Made by a program: the position numbers and the translations under genes. Under the pieces are notes generated by a model. It was given only the letters and a program-made list of their open reading frames with translations, searched no databases and was not told the DNA's origin. This document shows, one piece after another, positions 21,973 through 33,912 of a stretch of 64,000 nt of DNA. Position 1 is the stretch's first letter, and every line of letters begins with the position of its first letter. Source of the DNA: Tilletiopsis washingtonensis. Lineage: Eukaryota; Basidiomycota; Exobasidiomycetes; Entylomatales. The stretch spans positions 390,239 to 454,238 of the forward strand of contig NW_020311999.1 in the NCBI RefSeq assembly GCF_003144115.1. Direction: 5' to 3'.

Positions 21973-24108
21973 TCACGCCTCGGGCCGCTTGACGGCGAGG
22001 AGCGCCGAGTGCTGGCCGCCGGCGGTGGCGGCGACGGTGCGGAAGCCGAGGATCTGCTTGGAGCGCACGGCCGTCGGCGTCTCCATCTGCTCCTCATCGC
22101 CCTGGCCGAGCTGCGAGCTGACGCCAAAGCCCCACGAGTACGGCGTGCCGTCGACGGCGACGGCGATGTTGTGGCGCGCGCCGCTGGCGATGCTCTGGAT
22201 GCGCGTCTCGCTGCCGTCGGCGGCGCGCGGGAAGGGAATGTGCACCGGCTGCGGCACAAACTCGTCCGGCGGCGGGCCCATCGTCGGCTCCATGTCGCCC
22301 TCGGAGACGACCATGCCGAGCGCCGCGGCGTCGGCGCCGGCGTCATCGTGCTGCTGCCGCTTCTCGGCCATGCGCCGCGTCCAGTCCTTGCGCTCCTCCT
22401 CGAGCTCGGCGCGCCGCTTCGACTCCCACAGCACGCGCGTCTCCTCGACCTTCTTCTTGGCAGGGTGGTCCTCGGCCAGGCCCAGCTCGCAGCCGTCGCA
22501 GCGGCCCGTGCCGAACACGCGGCCGTCGGAGAGCAGGAAGAGCGAGTGGTGCGAGCCGCCGGTGATGGCCACGACGCGCGCGCCGCCGAGCGCCTTGGGG
22601 GAGAGGTGCTCGACGCGCTGCGGCACGGGCACAATGTCGTCGGCCGTGTCGAGGCCGAGCTGGTGCAGGCTGTTTAGGCCCCACGCCCACACCTCGCCCT
22701 TGTGGTCGACGGCAAAGCTGTGGAACGCGCCGGCGCCGACGACGACCATCTTGCGCAGGTTGAGCTTCTCGGGCGTCAGGCCGTTGATCTTGCGCCGCTC
22801 AATGATGCGCCGGCCCAGCTGCGACTGCTGGCCGTTGCCCCACGAGAAGACGCTGCCGTCCGTCGCGAGCGCCAACACGTGGTCATCGCCGCATGCGATC
22901 TGCACGAAGGAGTGCTTCGTGAGGGACGGCAGTGCGACAGGCTGGAACTGCGTGCGCTCCGAGCCGACCTGGCCGTCGAAGCCGAGCAGGCCGTCGTTGG
23001 ACTGCAGCAAGAGTAAGCGAGAGGAGCATGGCACCGGCGTCCGGCTGCACTCACGCGGAAGCTGCCCCAGACGCGCACCTCGCCGCGGTCGTTGAGCGCG
23101 ACGCTGACCGAGTCGCCGGCTGCGACACGCGTAGCACGGAACGTCTCGACGTCGCCCTCCTTGCCGCCCTCGGGCAGCGGACCAGCCAGCGGGCCGCGAC
23201 CCTGCGGACCCAGCCCCTCGACGGGCATCGGCTCCGTCTCGTACACCTCTGCGTCGACGCCCGTCTCGCGCGTCGTGCGCCGGCCGAGCGCCGCGTTGTC
23301 GTTGATGCCCCAGCTCAGCACCTGCAGACAGCGTGTGAGCGAGATGTCGGGCACGCGGCTGCGAGTCACTCACCCGTCCGGTGCTGTCGATGGCCAGCGT
23401 GTGCATGCCTCCCGCCGCAATGCTCTCGATGCCGCCCTTGCCGAGCGTTTCCGAGCGGTTCTTCTCGGCGACCCAGACGTGCAGGCGCGGGCGCTTGATC
23501 TCGTCGATAGCGTCCGTGCCCAGGCCGTGCTGGCCCATGTCGCCGTTGCCAAAGACGAAGAGCTCGTTGGCGCCGTCGCTGCTCGGCGGCAGCGGTGCGG
23601 GCAGCGGGTTCATGCCCGTCCGCACCACGTATGCCGGTGCACCGCGGCGTCCGCCCGGGCCAGGCGTGCCGGCGACACGCGAGCGCGGGCCCGTGGCGGG
23701 CGCACGGCGCGAGGCAGACGGCTCGGCAGTGGCAGCGCGGGTCTTGCTGCTGCTCGGCGCCGCTGCGGCAGCGCCGGCGCCCGAGACACGCTTCGCCGCC
23801 GGCTTGGGCGCCGGCGAGGCGGCGCGCTTCTTGGCGGGCGTGGGCGGCGGCGCGGGCGACGAGGCGCGCGAGGCAGTGCGCTTCTTGGCCGCCGGTGCTG
23901 CCGGCGACGAGGCGCGCGAGCCGGCCCGCTTCTTTGCGGGAGCGGCGGCGCTGGTGCTGCCCGAGGCGGCAGTGCGAGCCGTCTTGTTGCTCGCCTCGGC
24001 CTCGCTGTCGGCGTCGGCGCGGCCACGCTTCGTGCCGCGAGCCGCGGGCGCAGCAGCGGGTGCGGCTGCGGCGCCGTTGGAAGCGGGCGTCGTCTTCTGG
24101 GGCGGCAT
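21973..24108 (-). CDS. RCC1: RCC1-family guanine nucleotide exchange factor for Ran
   Basis: Three exons on the minus strand, 24108-23374, 23321-23055 and 23001-21973, give 676 residues. The first ~170 residues are an Ala/Lys/Ser-rich basic tail with repeated AKKR and RASSP blocks, fitting the N-terminal chromatin-binding extension. The rest is a seven-bladed RCC1 propeller: ELFVFGNGDMGQHGLG, VLSWGINDNAALGR, EVRVWGSFR, VFSWGNGQQSQLGR, VWAWGLNSLHQLGL, GRVFGTGRCDGCELGL and PYSWGFGVSSQLGQG. RCC1 (yeast Srm1, fission yeast Pim1) charges Ran with GTP on chromatin, driving nuclear transport and spindle assembly. A charged insert near residue 550 (WESKRRAELEEERKDWTRR) sits within the propeller, as in other fungal homologues. 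The protein is longer than the usual 450-550 residues because of its tail. Confidence 0.92.
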   Translation of the reverse strand: MPPQKTTPASNGAAAAPAAAPAARGTKRGRADADSEAEASNKTARTAASGSTSAAAPAKKRAGSRASSPAAPAAKKRTASRASSPAPPPTPAKKRAASPAPKPAAKRVSGAGAAAAAPSSSKTRAATAEPSASRRAPATGPRSRVAGTPGPGGRRGAPAYVVRTGMNPLPAPLPPSSDGANELFVFGNGDMGQHGLGTDAIDEIKRPRLHVWVAEKNRSETLGKGGIESIAAGGMHTLAIDSTGRVSDSQPRARHLAHTLSAGAELGHQRQRGARPAHDARDGRRRRGVRDGADARRGAGSAGSRPAGWSAARGRQGGRRRDVPCYACRSRRLGQRRAQRPRRGARLGQLPRECSRTPVPCSSRLLLLQSNDGLLGFDGQVGSERTQFQPVALPSLTKHSFVQIACGDDHVLALATDGSVFSWGNGQQSQLGRRIIERRKINGLTPEKLNLRKMVVVGAGAFHSFAVDHKGEVWAWGLNSLHQLGLDTADDIVPVPQRVEHLSPKALGGARVVAITGGSHHSLFLLSDGRVFGTGRCDGCELGLAEDHPAKKKVEETRVLWESKRRAELEEERKDWTRRMAEKRQQHDDAGADAAALGMVVSEGDMEPTMGPPPDEFVPQPVHIPFPRAADGSETRIQSIASGARHNIAVAVDGTPYSWGFGVSSQLGQGDEEQMETPTAVRSKQILGFRTVAATAGGQHSALLAVKRPEA

Positions 24109-24517
24109 GGCGTGGATGAGGTGCGGCGATGCGGATGGAAGGGAAGCAAGAGGCGCGAGGGCGGCGAGAAGGATGTTGATGGCGCGGAGGAAGGCAGCGC
24201 CTTTGCCGCTGGCCGCCGTGCCGCGGAGACCGCGGCGGCGCTGCACGGGCGCTGCTGCTCCCGGCTTGCCTCCTCAGCCAGCCTCAGGCGCCCGATCACG
24301 CCGACACTCCTCTCCACATCATCCTAGCTCGGCCTCATCCCACGCATCCAGCTGCTTCGTCGCCGGTGCACAGCGCACCTGGTCCGCCTGCGAAACATCC
24401 GCGACTGCGCACTCGCACACGCCTGCAGCGTCCGTCCCTCCACTCGGCACCTCGGGCTGCGGCCACGTCCCACGCTCCTGCCGGCCGGTGTCCTGCTCAG
24501 CGCGGCCGCGCAGCACC
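24109..24517. other. Divergent promoter region (RCC1 / MIL1)
   Basis: About 410 nt between the two start codons. No gene seen and no motif I would defend. Confidence 0.6.
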
Positions 24518-27500
24518 ATGTCGATGATGCAGTCCTTCTTCGACGATGACGAGTGGCAGGAGATGTACGTAGAGTGATCTGCCTCTGGTGCCGCCGGCGC
24601 TGACGCCTGCCCTCAGGCCCGTGGTCCGGGATCTCTCCACGTCCGACTCGTCGTCCGACGACGACGCCGGCTATGGTGCGCCGGGCGCCAGCAGTGCACG
24701 GCGGCGCCGCCAGAAGTCGTCTGGGCACGGGCGCAAGCGCAGCGTCCAGGCAAGCGGCGCTGCCGGCATCTCAGGCATGGGGCCGGGTGGGGCGCAGGGC
24801 AATGCCACGGGCCAGTCGCTGAACGTCGACGATGCACGCGGCTACAACTGGCGAGTGTCGCCGGCCGAGGCCGCAGCACGCGCCGCTGCGCAGAACAGAA
24901 TACTCGACGACGATGACGACGACGGCGGCGGCAAGAAGGGCAAGAAGAAGGCGGGCAGCGACGACTCGGACTCGTCGGAGGACGAGGACGAGGGCGCGAG
25001 CAAGGGCTACACGCAGCTGCGCCTCGACGACGACGTCGAGGGCGAAGAGCTGCATGCTGCGACCGAGTACCTCTTCGGCGGGCCAGCCGCCGGCAATCGT
25101 GCTGCCGACGACGGCCTGTACGAGCCGACAGCCGGCAGTGGCGCCACGCCGCTGAGCCAGCTGGCCACGACGAAGCAGCTGCTGAGCGAGGGGCAGAAGA
25201 TCGCGTACGTGGGCCTCGTCAGCCTCGTCGCCAAGGAGCTCGTGCGCCGGCTGGCACGCGTACCCGGCAAGGAGATGCAGCCGAGCGTCGCATCCGCCGA
25301 AGAGTGGTGTACGCGCGTCATGGCGCGGCTGTACCAGCACATGGACATCGAGGTCTCAGGTGAGTGTGCAGCAGCGGCGCAGAAGGAGTGCCTGTACTGA
25401 TCTGCGTGCGGGCAGAACAAAACATGATCGAGTCGCTGGCGCATCACGGCGTCCTGTCGACTGACCTGGCCCCGAGCCTCGTCACAACGAAGAGCGTCGA
25501 CAATCCGGACTTTGACCCCGAGGCTGAGGCCGAGCGGGAAGAAGAGCTGGAGCGGCAACGACTCAAGGCCGAGGCTCTGCGGATAGAGGAGGCAGAGGCA
25601 GAGAAGAAGAAAACCTCTTCGAGCACGCCTGCCGCTGAGTCGCCTGCCGAAGAGGCTCCGGAGGCGGACACCGCAGCAGAGGAGGTGGCACAAAAGGTGT
25701 CCGACGTCGCGCTCGAGGAGGACGCCGTGCCAGAGGGCGATGGCGATCTGGGCGGCGGCGGCGACGACGACAGCGCAGGCGACATCGGAGCGTCGCTGGA
25801 AGAGGATGAGGCGCCACCGCCGCCGTACCAGCGCAAGGCTCAGCCAGTCGAAGACGACGCAGACGATGGAGACATTGGCGCTGCGCTCGATGATGACGAC
25901 GAGGACGGCGATATCGGCGGATCTGCCACGAAGGTCGTCGAGTCGAAGCAGCTCAGCACGCCGGTGCCAAGTAAGGCCGAGCTAAGCCCCACGACGCCCA
26001 AGGCTTCGCTCGCTGCTCTGCCCGACGAGTCAGAAGCGAAAGACGGCGACGACAGCGCCGAGAAGCCGCCGCTTGAGACAAATGGCGCTCCACTTGACCC
26101 GAACACGGCCGCTCAGCTCGCTGAAGGCAACGCTGGCCAGGCGCTCGGCCTGACTGCTGCGCCGCAGGCGATCGACACGCTGCCATCCGCGCTGGAGGGC
26201 GTCACGACGGAGCTCAGCAGCGCCGACAAGCACATCACGCTGGATCTGCGCTGGACCGTGCTCTGCGACCTCTTCCTCGTGCTCACTGCCGACAGCGTCT
26301 ACGACGCGCGCTCGCGTGTGCTGCTCGAGGAGGTTGCCGAGCAGCTCGGCCTGTCGTGGATGGACGTGACGAAGTTCGAGAAGCGCGTCACGGACGCGCT
26401 CGAGATCGAGGAGGGCGTCGCGGGCAGCCTGCGCGGCAAGAAGGCCGTGCGCAAGCGCGCCGAGATGGCACGCAAGCGCCGCATGGTCATGATGGGCCTG
26501 GCGACCGTGGGCGGCGGCATCGTCATCGGCCTGTCTGCGGGCCTGCTCGCACCTGTCATCGGTGCGGGCCTCGGTGCGGCGCTCGGAACGATCGGCATCG
26601 GCGGCACCACGACCTTCCTTGGCGGCGTGGGCGGCGCTGCGATCATCACTAGCACAGCGACGGCCGGCGGCATGGCCATCGGTGGCCGAGGCATGAGCCG
26701 TAGGACCCGCAGCGTGCGCACGTTCGAGTTCCGGCCGATCCACAACAACAAGCGCGTCAACTGCATCGTCACGATGGGCGGGTGAGTGTGGCAGCTGTGC
26801 AGCAGACGGACAAGTATAGCTGACGGCTGTTCGCGCAGCTTCATGAACGGCGCGCAGGACGATCCGCGTCTGCCCTTCTCCGTCATCGACAGCATCATGG
26901 GCGACGTGTTCAGCGTGCTCTGGGAGCCCGACATGATGCAGGAGATGGGCGACGCCATCTACCTGCTCTACAGCGAGACGATGATCCAGGGCCTGCAGCA
27001 GGTGCTCGCTGCGACGATCGCAGGTGGTCTTGTCGGAGGTAAGCGCGTCAAGCGAAATGGGTCGTGTGCACCTGCTGACTCTGCGCTCTCAGCTCTGGCT
27101 TGGCCGCTGTGGCTCACGAAGCTCGGACTGTTCATCGACAACCCGTGGAGCAACGCCCTCGATCGCTCGTGGTCGGCAGGCCTGATTCTCGCCGACGTGC
27201 TCTCGCGGCGCCAGCTCGGCGTGCGGCCCGTGACGCTCGTCGGCTTCAGCCTGGGCGCACGCTCCATCTTCTACGCGCTGCAGGAGCTGGCCAAGAACAA
27301 GAAGTTCGGCATCGTGCAGAACGTCTACCTCATCGGCGCACCAGTGACGGCAACTGATGCGGCCTGGCGGGAAGCGCGCAGCGTCGTGTCTGGCCGCTTC
27401 GTCAACGGTGAGTGAAGCAGTGGACCGCCCTTCTGAGCGCTCGCTGACAGTCGTGCGACAGCCTTCTCGAGCACGGACTGGATCCTTGGCTACCTCTTCC

Positions 27501-29080
27501 GCGCGACGACTGGCGGCCTGCGGTCCATTGCCGGTCTGCATCCAGTCGAGCGCGTGCCGGACCTGGAGAACATCGATGTCACCAACACGGTGCCGGGCCA
27601 CTTGCAGTACCGCGCCTTCATGCCGCTAGTCCTCGACCAGCTTGGCTTCCGCACGACGGCGGACTACTTCGACGAGCCAGAGGTGCGTGTGGCCGCTCGA
27701 CCCTGGCAGCCGAGTACTGACTTTCCACTACAGGACATGGCGAACATCCCGGAGCGAGAGATCGTGCGCGAGGCGGAGGCGCTCGCCGCGCAGGAGGAGC
27801 AGCTGCAGCTCAAGACCGTCAAGACCAAGACCGGCGGCTTTGGCAAGATCTTCAGGCGCAAGGGCAGCAAAGACCCAGCCTCGAGCAGCACGTCTGGCAC
27901 ATCATCGCCAGTGCCCGGCTACCAGGCCTCGGCCACGGCTGCAGGTGGCACTGCGGGCGCTGCTGGCGCCTACGAGTATGACGAAGATGAAGACGACTTG
28001 CCGCCGCGAGAAGCCTCAACGCCGCCTCGGGCTGCCGAGCCGGAGCCAGCTGCAGCTGCGGCAGCTCCACCGTCCCTGAAGCTTGATGTCAAGCCAATGA
28101 ACCCGGCTCTTGAGTCGGCGAGAGCAGCAGACAACCTGACGGCCGGCCAAGCTCCGACTCCTGAGGCCGAGCGGCCGCCATTCACCGCCGTGCACTTCGA
28201 TACCGAGGCCATCCTGGCCGAGCTCAAGGCAAGCGGTGTCGAGGTGCGCGAGCTCGAGAGCTCGCTGCCGCCTCTCGTGACGCAGGCCATGCGGAGCGAG
28301 CCAGAGCGGCCAAAGGCGCAGCCCGCTGCGCCCTCTGCGGCGACTACACGCTTCGACGCCAAGCACGCACCAGCAGCGTCTGCTGTGTCTCAGCCTCAGC
28401 CGCCGCCGCTGGACACCCACTCGAGAGAGTCATCGAGATCCAGCCTGCCTACGCGACCGCCAGCTGCTCCTGCTCCGTACGCCCGCTCCTTCAACCAGTC
28501 GCCGTTCAGCCAGCTGCCGCCGCCTGCGCCGCCGGCGCTGCCGCTGGACGACGGCATGGGCGGTGTCAGCCTGTCGTTCGCCGAGAACTACGACGACGAT
28601 GAGGACGAGGCTGTGCCTGAGTCGTCAGCTCCCGCTCCTCCGCTCGCGGCACCCTCGCTCGAGGCCGCCAAAGGCTACGGTCTGTCGTCGGATGCCGCTG
28701 CCGAGCTTGCGCGCCGCTTCCAGGGCGGCGCTGCAGCGTCATCAAACACCGCTGCGCCGATCCCTGTCGACGACGGGTGGGGCCACGACGCTGCGTCGTC
28801 TAGCCAGACGTCGAGCCGCGCCGCCTCGCCGCCTCGCGTCAAGCCGCTGGCCGCGTTGCCCGCAGATGCGCCGGACTGGTCGTCTGCCGAGCAGGCTGGC
28901 GGCGACACCTCGTTCGACAGCACGGAGAGCGAGTCGTCCATCGCGGCGCCGCCGCGCAGCCTCTCCTTCGGCCGCCTCGCGACTGAGGATCCGTCCGATG
29001 CCACCGGCACTCCTTCCTTCACGCCCCTGAACCCGCCCGCGAACGCGTGGAGCAGCGGCGCGGACAACCCTTGGGGCTAG
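24518..29080 (+). CDS. MIL1: DUF726/TMCO4-family membrane-associated alpha/beta hydrolase, Mil1-like
   Basis: Seven exons (24518-24564, 24617-25359, 25416-26781, 26839-27038, 27093-27407, 27462-27682, 27734-29080), about 1412 residues. The core contains the glycine-rich hydrophobic segments MVMMGLATVGGGIVIGLSAG and GAGLGAALGTIGIGG, typical of TMCO4/DUF726. Then follow RSVRTFEFRPIHNNKRVNCI, IMGDVFSVLWEPDMM and the lipase nucleophile elbow VTLVGFSLGARSI (Ser838). Yeast Mil1 is an AP-1-interacting putative lipase of the trans-Golgi/endosome route. The acidic N-terminal third (residues 16 to about 480) and the Pro/Ala-rich C-terminal ~440 residues are disordered additions. MQSFFDDDEWQEM at the start is an acidic/aromatic peptide that could bind adaptor ears (inference). 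The last intron (27683-27733, 51 nt) is stop-free and in frame, so retention would simply insert 17 residues. Confidence 0.88.
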
Positions 29081-29218
29081 CTCTGCCGCACCTATCCGCC
29101 ACACCTTCTGCTGACGCCCGACAAGCTTCGCCTTGTCTTCATCATGTACCACCAGCCATCCTTTCCCTGCACTGCACGTCCTGCACACCCGTCGCTCGGC
29201 GACCTGCATAGATCAAAG

Positions 29219-29256
29219 AGTCACATTGCGCCACGGAGGAGTCACATTGCGCCACG
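29219..29256. repeat. 17-bp direct repeat in convergent 3' region
   Basis: AGTCACATTGCGCCACG occurs at 29219-29235 and again at 29240-29256, period 21 nt, between the stops of MIL1 (+) and RRP12 (-). It lies in or near both 3' UTRs. Confidence 0.9.
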
Positions 29257-29262
29257 TCTCCT

Positions 29263-32200
29263 CTACGACCGACCGCGCGGGCCCTTCTTGCCCTTGCCGG
29301 TGATGTCCATCTTGTCGGCGCGCGCGCCCTTCTTGCCCGCCACCTGGCCGAGCGGGACGTACGCGAAGGGCGAGGGCGCGCCCTTGCGGCTGACGTCGCC
29401 CTGTGCGCGCTTGGCGGCGTACGCGGCGCCGATGGCCTGCGGCGCCTTCTTCTTGCGCTTGGCCTTGGCCGCGTCCTGGGCGCCCTCGGCTGCGGCCTCG
29501 ACGGCCATCTGCTCCTCGTCGAGCAGCTCGTCCTCCGCCCGGTTGCGCTTGTTGTTCTTGTTGACGCGCACCACGCCGTCGCGCATCGTGACACCGTGCG
29601 TGCCGCGCTCGCGATCGGTGTACGCACGGCCTGCGCCATCGACGTCCACACTAGCCGGGTCGGCAGCCTGGCCCGAGGCGCTGTCCGGATCGTTGATGAG
29701 CATGCGCCCCGTGGCCTCGTCGAGCTCGAACGTGGCAGCCTCCTGGCCGGGTCTGCGGGCGCGTGCCGCTTTGCCGTTGCCGGACGTGGCCCGAGCAGTG
29801 GAGATGCCACCTGCCGCAGCCGAGCGGTCGAGCAGGTCCATGGGCACGTCGTCGTCCTCGCGGATGTACGTCTCCTCCTCTTGCCGGCGCGTCTTCTTCG
29901 GCTTGACGGGCTGCTGGCCCTTCTTGCCGCCCTTAGCGCCTCGCGCGTCTGATGCGCGCTGCGCAAGTGCCTCCGCACCGTCTCCGGCATTGTCGTCGTC
30001 GCTGTCGGACAGGTCCGACTCGGAGCCGTAGATGGCCTCCTCGAAGGCGTCGACGCCGTGCGACTTGAGTGCACGCGCGCCGATGCCAGGACCAGCGTCG
30101 TCATCATCGTCGGCAGCCCGCTCGCCGTCCTCAGCAGAGTTCTTGCGTCTCTTGGCCCGCTCCTTGCGCTTGCGGATGTTGTTCAGCAGCTTCTTGTCCT
30201 CCTCGCCCGTCAGACTGACGACGCGCTCGAAGCCGAAGCGCCGCAGCAGACGCTCGAAGATGTGCCGGATCTTGGACTTGAAGTGCTGGCGGTGCTGCGG
30301 GCTGAAGCCAAAGAGCGCCGGAATGAGCACCGGCAGGTGCTCGTCGACGATGGACGCCTGCAGGCTGACGATCACGACCTTCACGAAGCCGAGCGCGGAC
30401 TTGACGATCTCGCGGTTGGCCGAGCGAATGAAGACCTCGATCGTGGAGAGCAGCTCGTGCAGCGTCTCGACCGGCACGTCCGCGCGGAACTCGTATACGA
30501 GGCGCGAGAGCGCCGTGATCGATGCGCTGATCATGTGCGGCGTCGAGCCGGCAAGACCAGCGGCGACCATGGTCATGTACTCGTTGACGGAGGCCGCTGC
30601 GACCTCTTCGCTGACGGCGGCCGGAGCCGGAGCAGCAGCCTGGCCGCCCTCCATGTCTTCGTCCGCCTCCTCCCCTGCCGCGCCCTCCACGAGGCCGCGC
30701 TTGATGGAGCCTCCTGCGTCCATCTTGTGGCCCATCGCCACGAGCAGGTCGTAGGCCAGCTCGCGCGTGCCTTGGTTCGTCTCCTTGGTGGCGAGCACCG
30801 CCTCAGGGATGATCGACGGCAGGAAGTGCAGCTCCGTGGCCGGAATGCGCGGGACGAGTGCAGCCAGCAGCGCCACACGGTCGCGCTTGGCACCCGCCAC
30901 GACGTTCGCTGTCGAGTCGCGCAGCTTTGCCAGCAGCTCGCCGACGCGACCGGCACCCTCGCCGCCCTCGGCAGTCGAGGGCAGACGCAGTACCGCCACG
31001 CCGCGCGGACCGTCGATGAGGCGAGCCAGGATGCGGTAGGTCTTCTTCTGCAGGCCTGCGTCCTTGGCGCGCATCAGCTCGTCCTCGGTGGCGAGGTCGA
31101 ACAGCTGCGACGCCTCCGAGTCGGGCTTGCTGGCGTCCAGGAAGGGGAGCAGCACGATCAGGAGATCCAGCATCGTGTGCGGCACCGGCGGCACGACCTT
31201 CGGCCCAGTCTCGCGGTCGTGTGCCGGCACGAGCGTCGGCAGCGAGGAGCGGAGCATGCCCACGATCTTGGCGTATGTGCTGGCGACGTCGGCCGGCTTC
31301 ATTACGCGCAGGTACGCCGCGAGTACCTCGGCCACGTAGCCGCGGCTCTCGCCCGGGCTCTGACTGAAGATGTTCGAGAAGACGGCGAGCAGATTCGGCG
31401 CAAGGTCGGCGAGGTGTGCGATGTTCTTGCGGCCGGCGTCCTGGTCCAGACCGAAGCTGGCGCGCAGGACGTCGGCGGGCGCGCCCGACGACGCAAGCGC
31501 CTCGTTGCGCTCCACGAGGACCTGCAGGCCGCGGCAGACGGATGGCCGCAGCGTGGGCTGCGTGTAGAGCACGTTGGCGAGCAGCTCGATGAAGTGGGGC
31601 GAGAGCGCAGAAGTGAGATCGACGGGCAGGTCGCAGTAGCCCGGGAAGAGCGCCCAGACCTGCTCGGTGAGCGCCTCGAACACCTTGGCCTCCACCGGCC
31701 GCTTCATCTTGCCGTCCTGGCCGAGCTCCTCTGCCTGGGCACGGCGGTTGAAGAGCGCCTCGGACAGCGGCACCATCGTGCCAGTGAAGTGCTCCAGCTC
31801 CGTGTTGGTGATGCGACCGCGCATCAGCGGCAGCAGCCAGGCACGACCGCCAGTGGCGTCGTTCTCGCCCAGCAGGCCGAGCGGCAGCGTCTCGAGGAAG
31901 GTGCGCGGACCGCAGACCTCCACGGCAGCGCCAAGCACGCCGTCTGCCGCCTCGCGGTGGTCGAATGCAGGCTCGACGCGCAGCTCGGCGACGATGGAGA
32001 CCAGTGGCATGAGGAGCTTGGCAGCGGCCGGCAGAGCGCGTTGCTTGCCCGCAGCTGCCGTAGGCCGGTAGCGCAGACGAGTGACGAGCGCAGAGAGCAC
32101 TGCGAGGACCTCGGGCCGGGCGTGGCTGTAGCGGATCGCCTGGCGTCCGAGAGCGTCGGAGATGAGCGAAAGCATGCCGCCCAGCTGCGTCTCGGCGGCA

Positions 32201-33661
32201 CCCTTGCCAGCCTTGAGCGCCTCTTCGATGGCCGAGTCCGGCACACAGTAGCGCGCCAGTGCGCAGAGCGAGTCGCGGCCCGCGGAGCGCACAGCCGGCT
32301 GCTCGCGGCTGGCCTTGCTCTTCGACGACAGGCTCAGCTCGAAGATCTCAGCCCAGACCGCCGGCACGCGCGCCCATGCCGGCTTGCCCTGCTCGACGCG
32401 AGAGTATGCGACCAGGGCGTGCTCCAGCGCGCGCAGGTACGGCGGCAGGAGCTGCGCATCGCTTGCGCTGGGGGCGATCGAGGGCGAGGCGAGCGCGTCG
32501 AGCGTGCGCACGAGCGAGTCAGTCTGGTTGACAGCGCGCGAAGCGTGAGCGCCGCTGGACGCCAGCGCAGCGAGCGGGTTCTCCGAGCCTGCAACGGGCC
32601 GAGAAGGACGGAAGAGCGACTCGAACACCTCGAAGGCGGCGACCGTCAAGAACGGATTTGTGAGGCCGGGCAGACGCAGCAGGACGTTGATGAGCGGCGT
32701 GAGGTACTTGCCGGGCATCGTCGGCGCTAGCAGCTTCAGGAAGCCGCACACCCAGATGCCCGCGCTGGCGCCGCCGTCGGACGCCTGCTGCTGCCGAGCG
32801 GCGGCAGCCGCATCGGCGCCCTTGGCCTTGCCGCTCTTCTTGTCGTACTCCGGCGCCAGCGCCACGGGCTTCTTGCTCGCCTTGCCCTTGGTGCTCGCGA
32901 CGCCGCCTGCGTTTGCGACGCCCTCCAGCGCCTTGATGGCCCACTCGGCCGTGCGTGCCGTGTAAGGGTGCGCCTTGGTGCCCGTCGACGAGCCGGCGCC
33001 GCTCTCGGCCAGCACGGCCGAGACGACGTCCTGGGCACGTCTCCGCACCTTTGGCCGCGAGTCGGTGCAGAGCTCGAGCACCGAGTTCCAGCAGCCGCGC
33101 AGGCGCAGGTCGCGGTCGAGCGTGGCGCGGTCCGTCGAGAGTGCGAGCAGCACTGCCTGCAGCACGCCGAGGGCGGAGCGCAGCAGCGCGGCGTGGTTCT
33201 CGGCAGTGGAGGAGCCCGACGGGTGCGGGTTGGAGAGCACGAAAGCAAGCGGCTCCATCAGGCCCGTAAGGCGGGCCTTGAGCACAGCCGGCGCGACGTA
33301 CGGCGCGACGATGGAGAGGAGGTAGAAGGAAGAAGGCAGCAGCGTGGCGGGCGCCTGCAGAGGCGGTCAGCCACAGGTCGCATCCTCGTGCGCCAGCAGC
33401 ACAAACACTCACGCCATCGCCCAGCGCCTTGGCCAGCATCGCCTCGAGCGCGCAGAAGTACTCGGTCGGGCTGCGCTCGGCGTCGCCGGCGTCGGCCATG
33501 CGCTGCTCGTCGAGCGTCGCCTCGATGGCCACGAGGAGCTGCGCAGGCGCCTTCTGGTTCTCGAGCTTCGAGGCTGTGTGGTGGCGGATCTTGCCGAGGC
33601 TGGCCGCCAGGTCGGCGGACGCCTCTACCCGCGAGGGGAAGGCGCTCGTAGTGGCCGCCAT
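29263..33661 (-). CDS. RRP12: Ribosomal RNA-processing protein 12 (RRP12)
   Basis: Two exons, 33661-33413 and 33354-29263, about 1446 residues. HEAT/ARM-repeat karyopherin-like protein needed for export and maturation of both ribosomal subunits. The N-terminus contains ASLGKIRHHTASKLENQKAP and LLVAIEATLDEQ. The Rrp12/NUC173 hallmark WLLPLMRGRITNTELEHFTG is near residue 590, followed by FIELLANVLYTQPTLRPSVC. The HEAT array continues through VEGAAGEEADEDMEGG (an acidic loop) and FIRSANREIVKSALGFVKVV. The C-terminus is basic (KGKKGPRGRS) with acidic patches, typical of nucleolar proteins. The 59-nt intron follows codon 83 in phase 0. Length agrees with the family (about 1230-1450 residues). A very long antisense open frame over exon 2 is a codon-bias shadow. 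Confidence 0.93.
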
Positions 33662-33748
33662 GGTAAGGCGGAGTGTGGTGGAGCTGAGCAGTGTCGCAGC
33701 GGCGGCGAGAAGGCAGCAAACTCGCGGCGGTGCGAGGTCGGGTGAGGA

Positions 33749-33760
33749 GGCAAAAAATCG
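33749..33760 (+). promoter_or_regulatory. GGCAAAAAATCG box in a divergent promoter
   Basis: A/T-rich island in the 251-nt gap between RRP12 and the phosphatase gene, matching the sequence at 20634-20644 upstream of the orphan gene apart from one extra A. Function unknown. Confidence 0.3.
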
Positions 33761-33912
33761 CACTACAAGCGCGATTGAAGTGCTGCAGGGCAAATCTGAA
33801 GCCCGAGCCTGTATTCGCCCGGGACTCGGGACCCGCGCCCGTCCGTGCTCCACGATGACCCCGACCTGACCTCGTCCCAGTCTGCTTCACCCTCCCATCA
33901 TCCTCACTTGCC

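Noticed and set aside
27683-27733. 17 extra in-frame codons in MIL1
   Set aside because: The 51-nt stretch has a GTGCGT donor, a TACTGAC branch-like site and a TACAG acceptor, so it is treated as an intron despite lacking a stop.
30058-32730. 890-codon + strand open frame
   Set aside because: Antisense to conserved RRP12 coding sequence; an artefact of strong third-position GC bias with few stop codons on the reverse strand.
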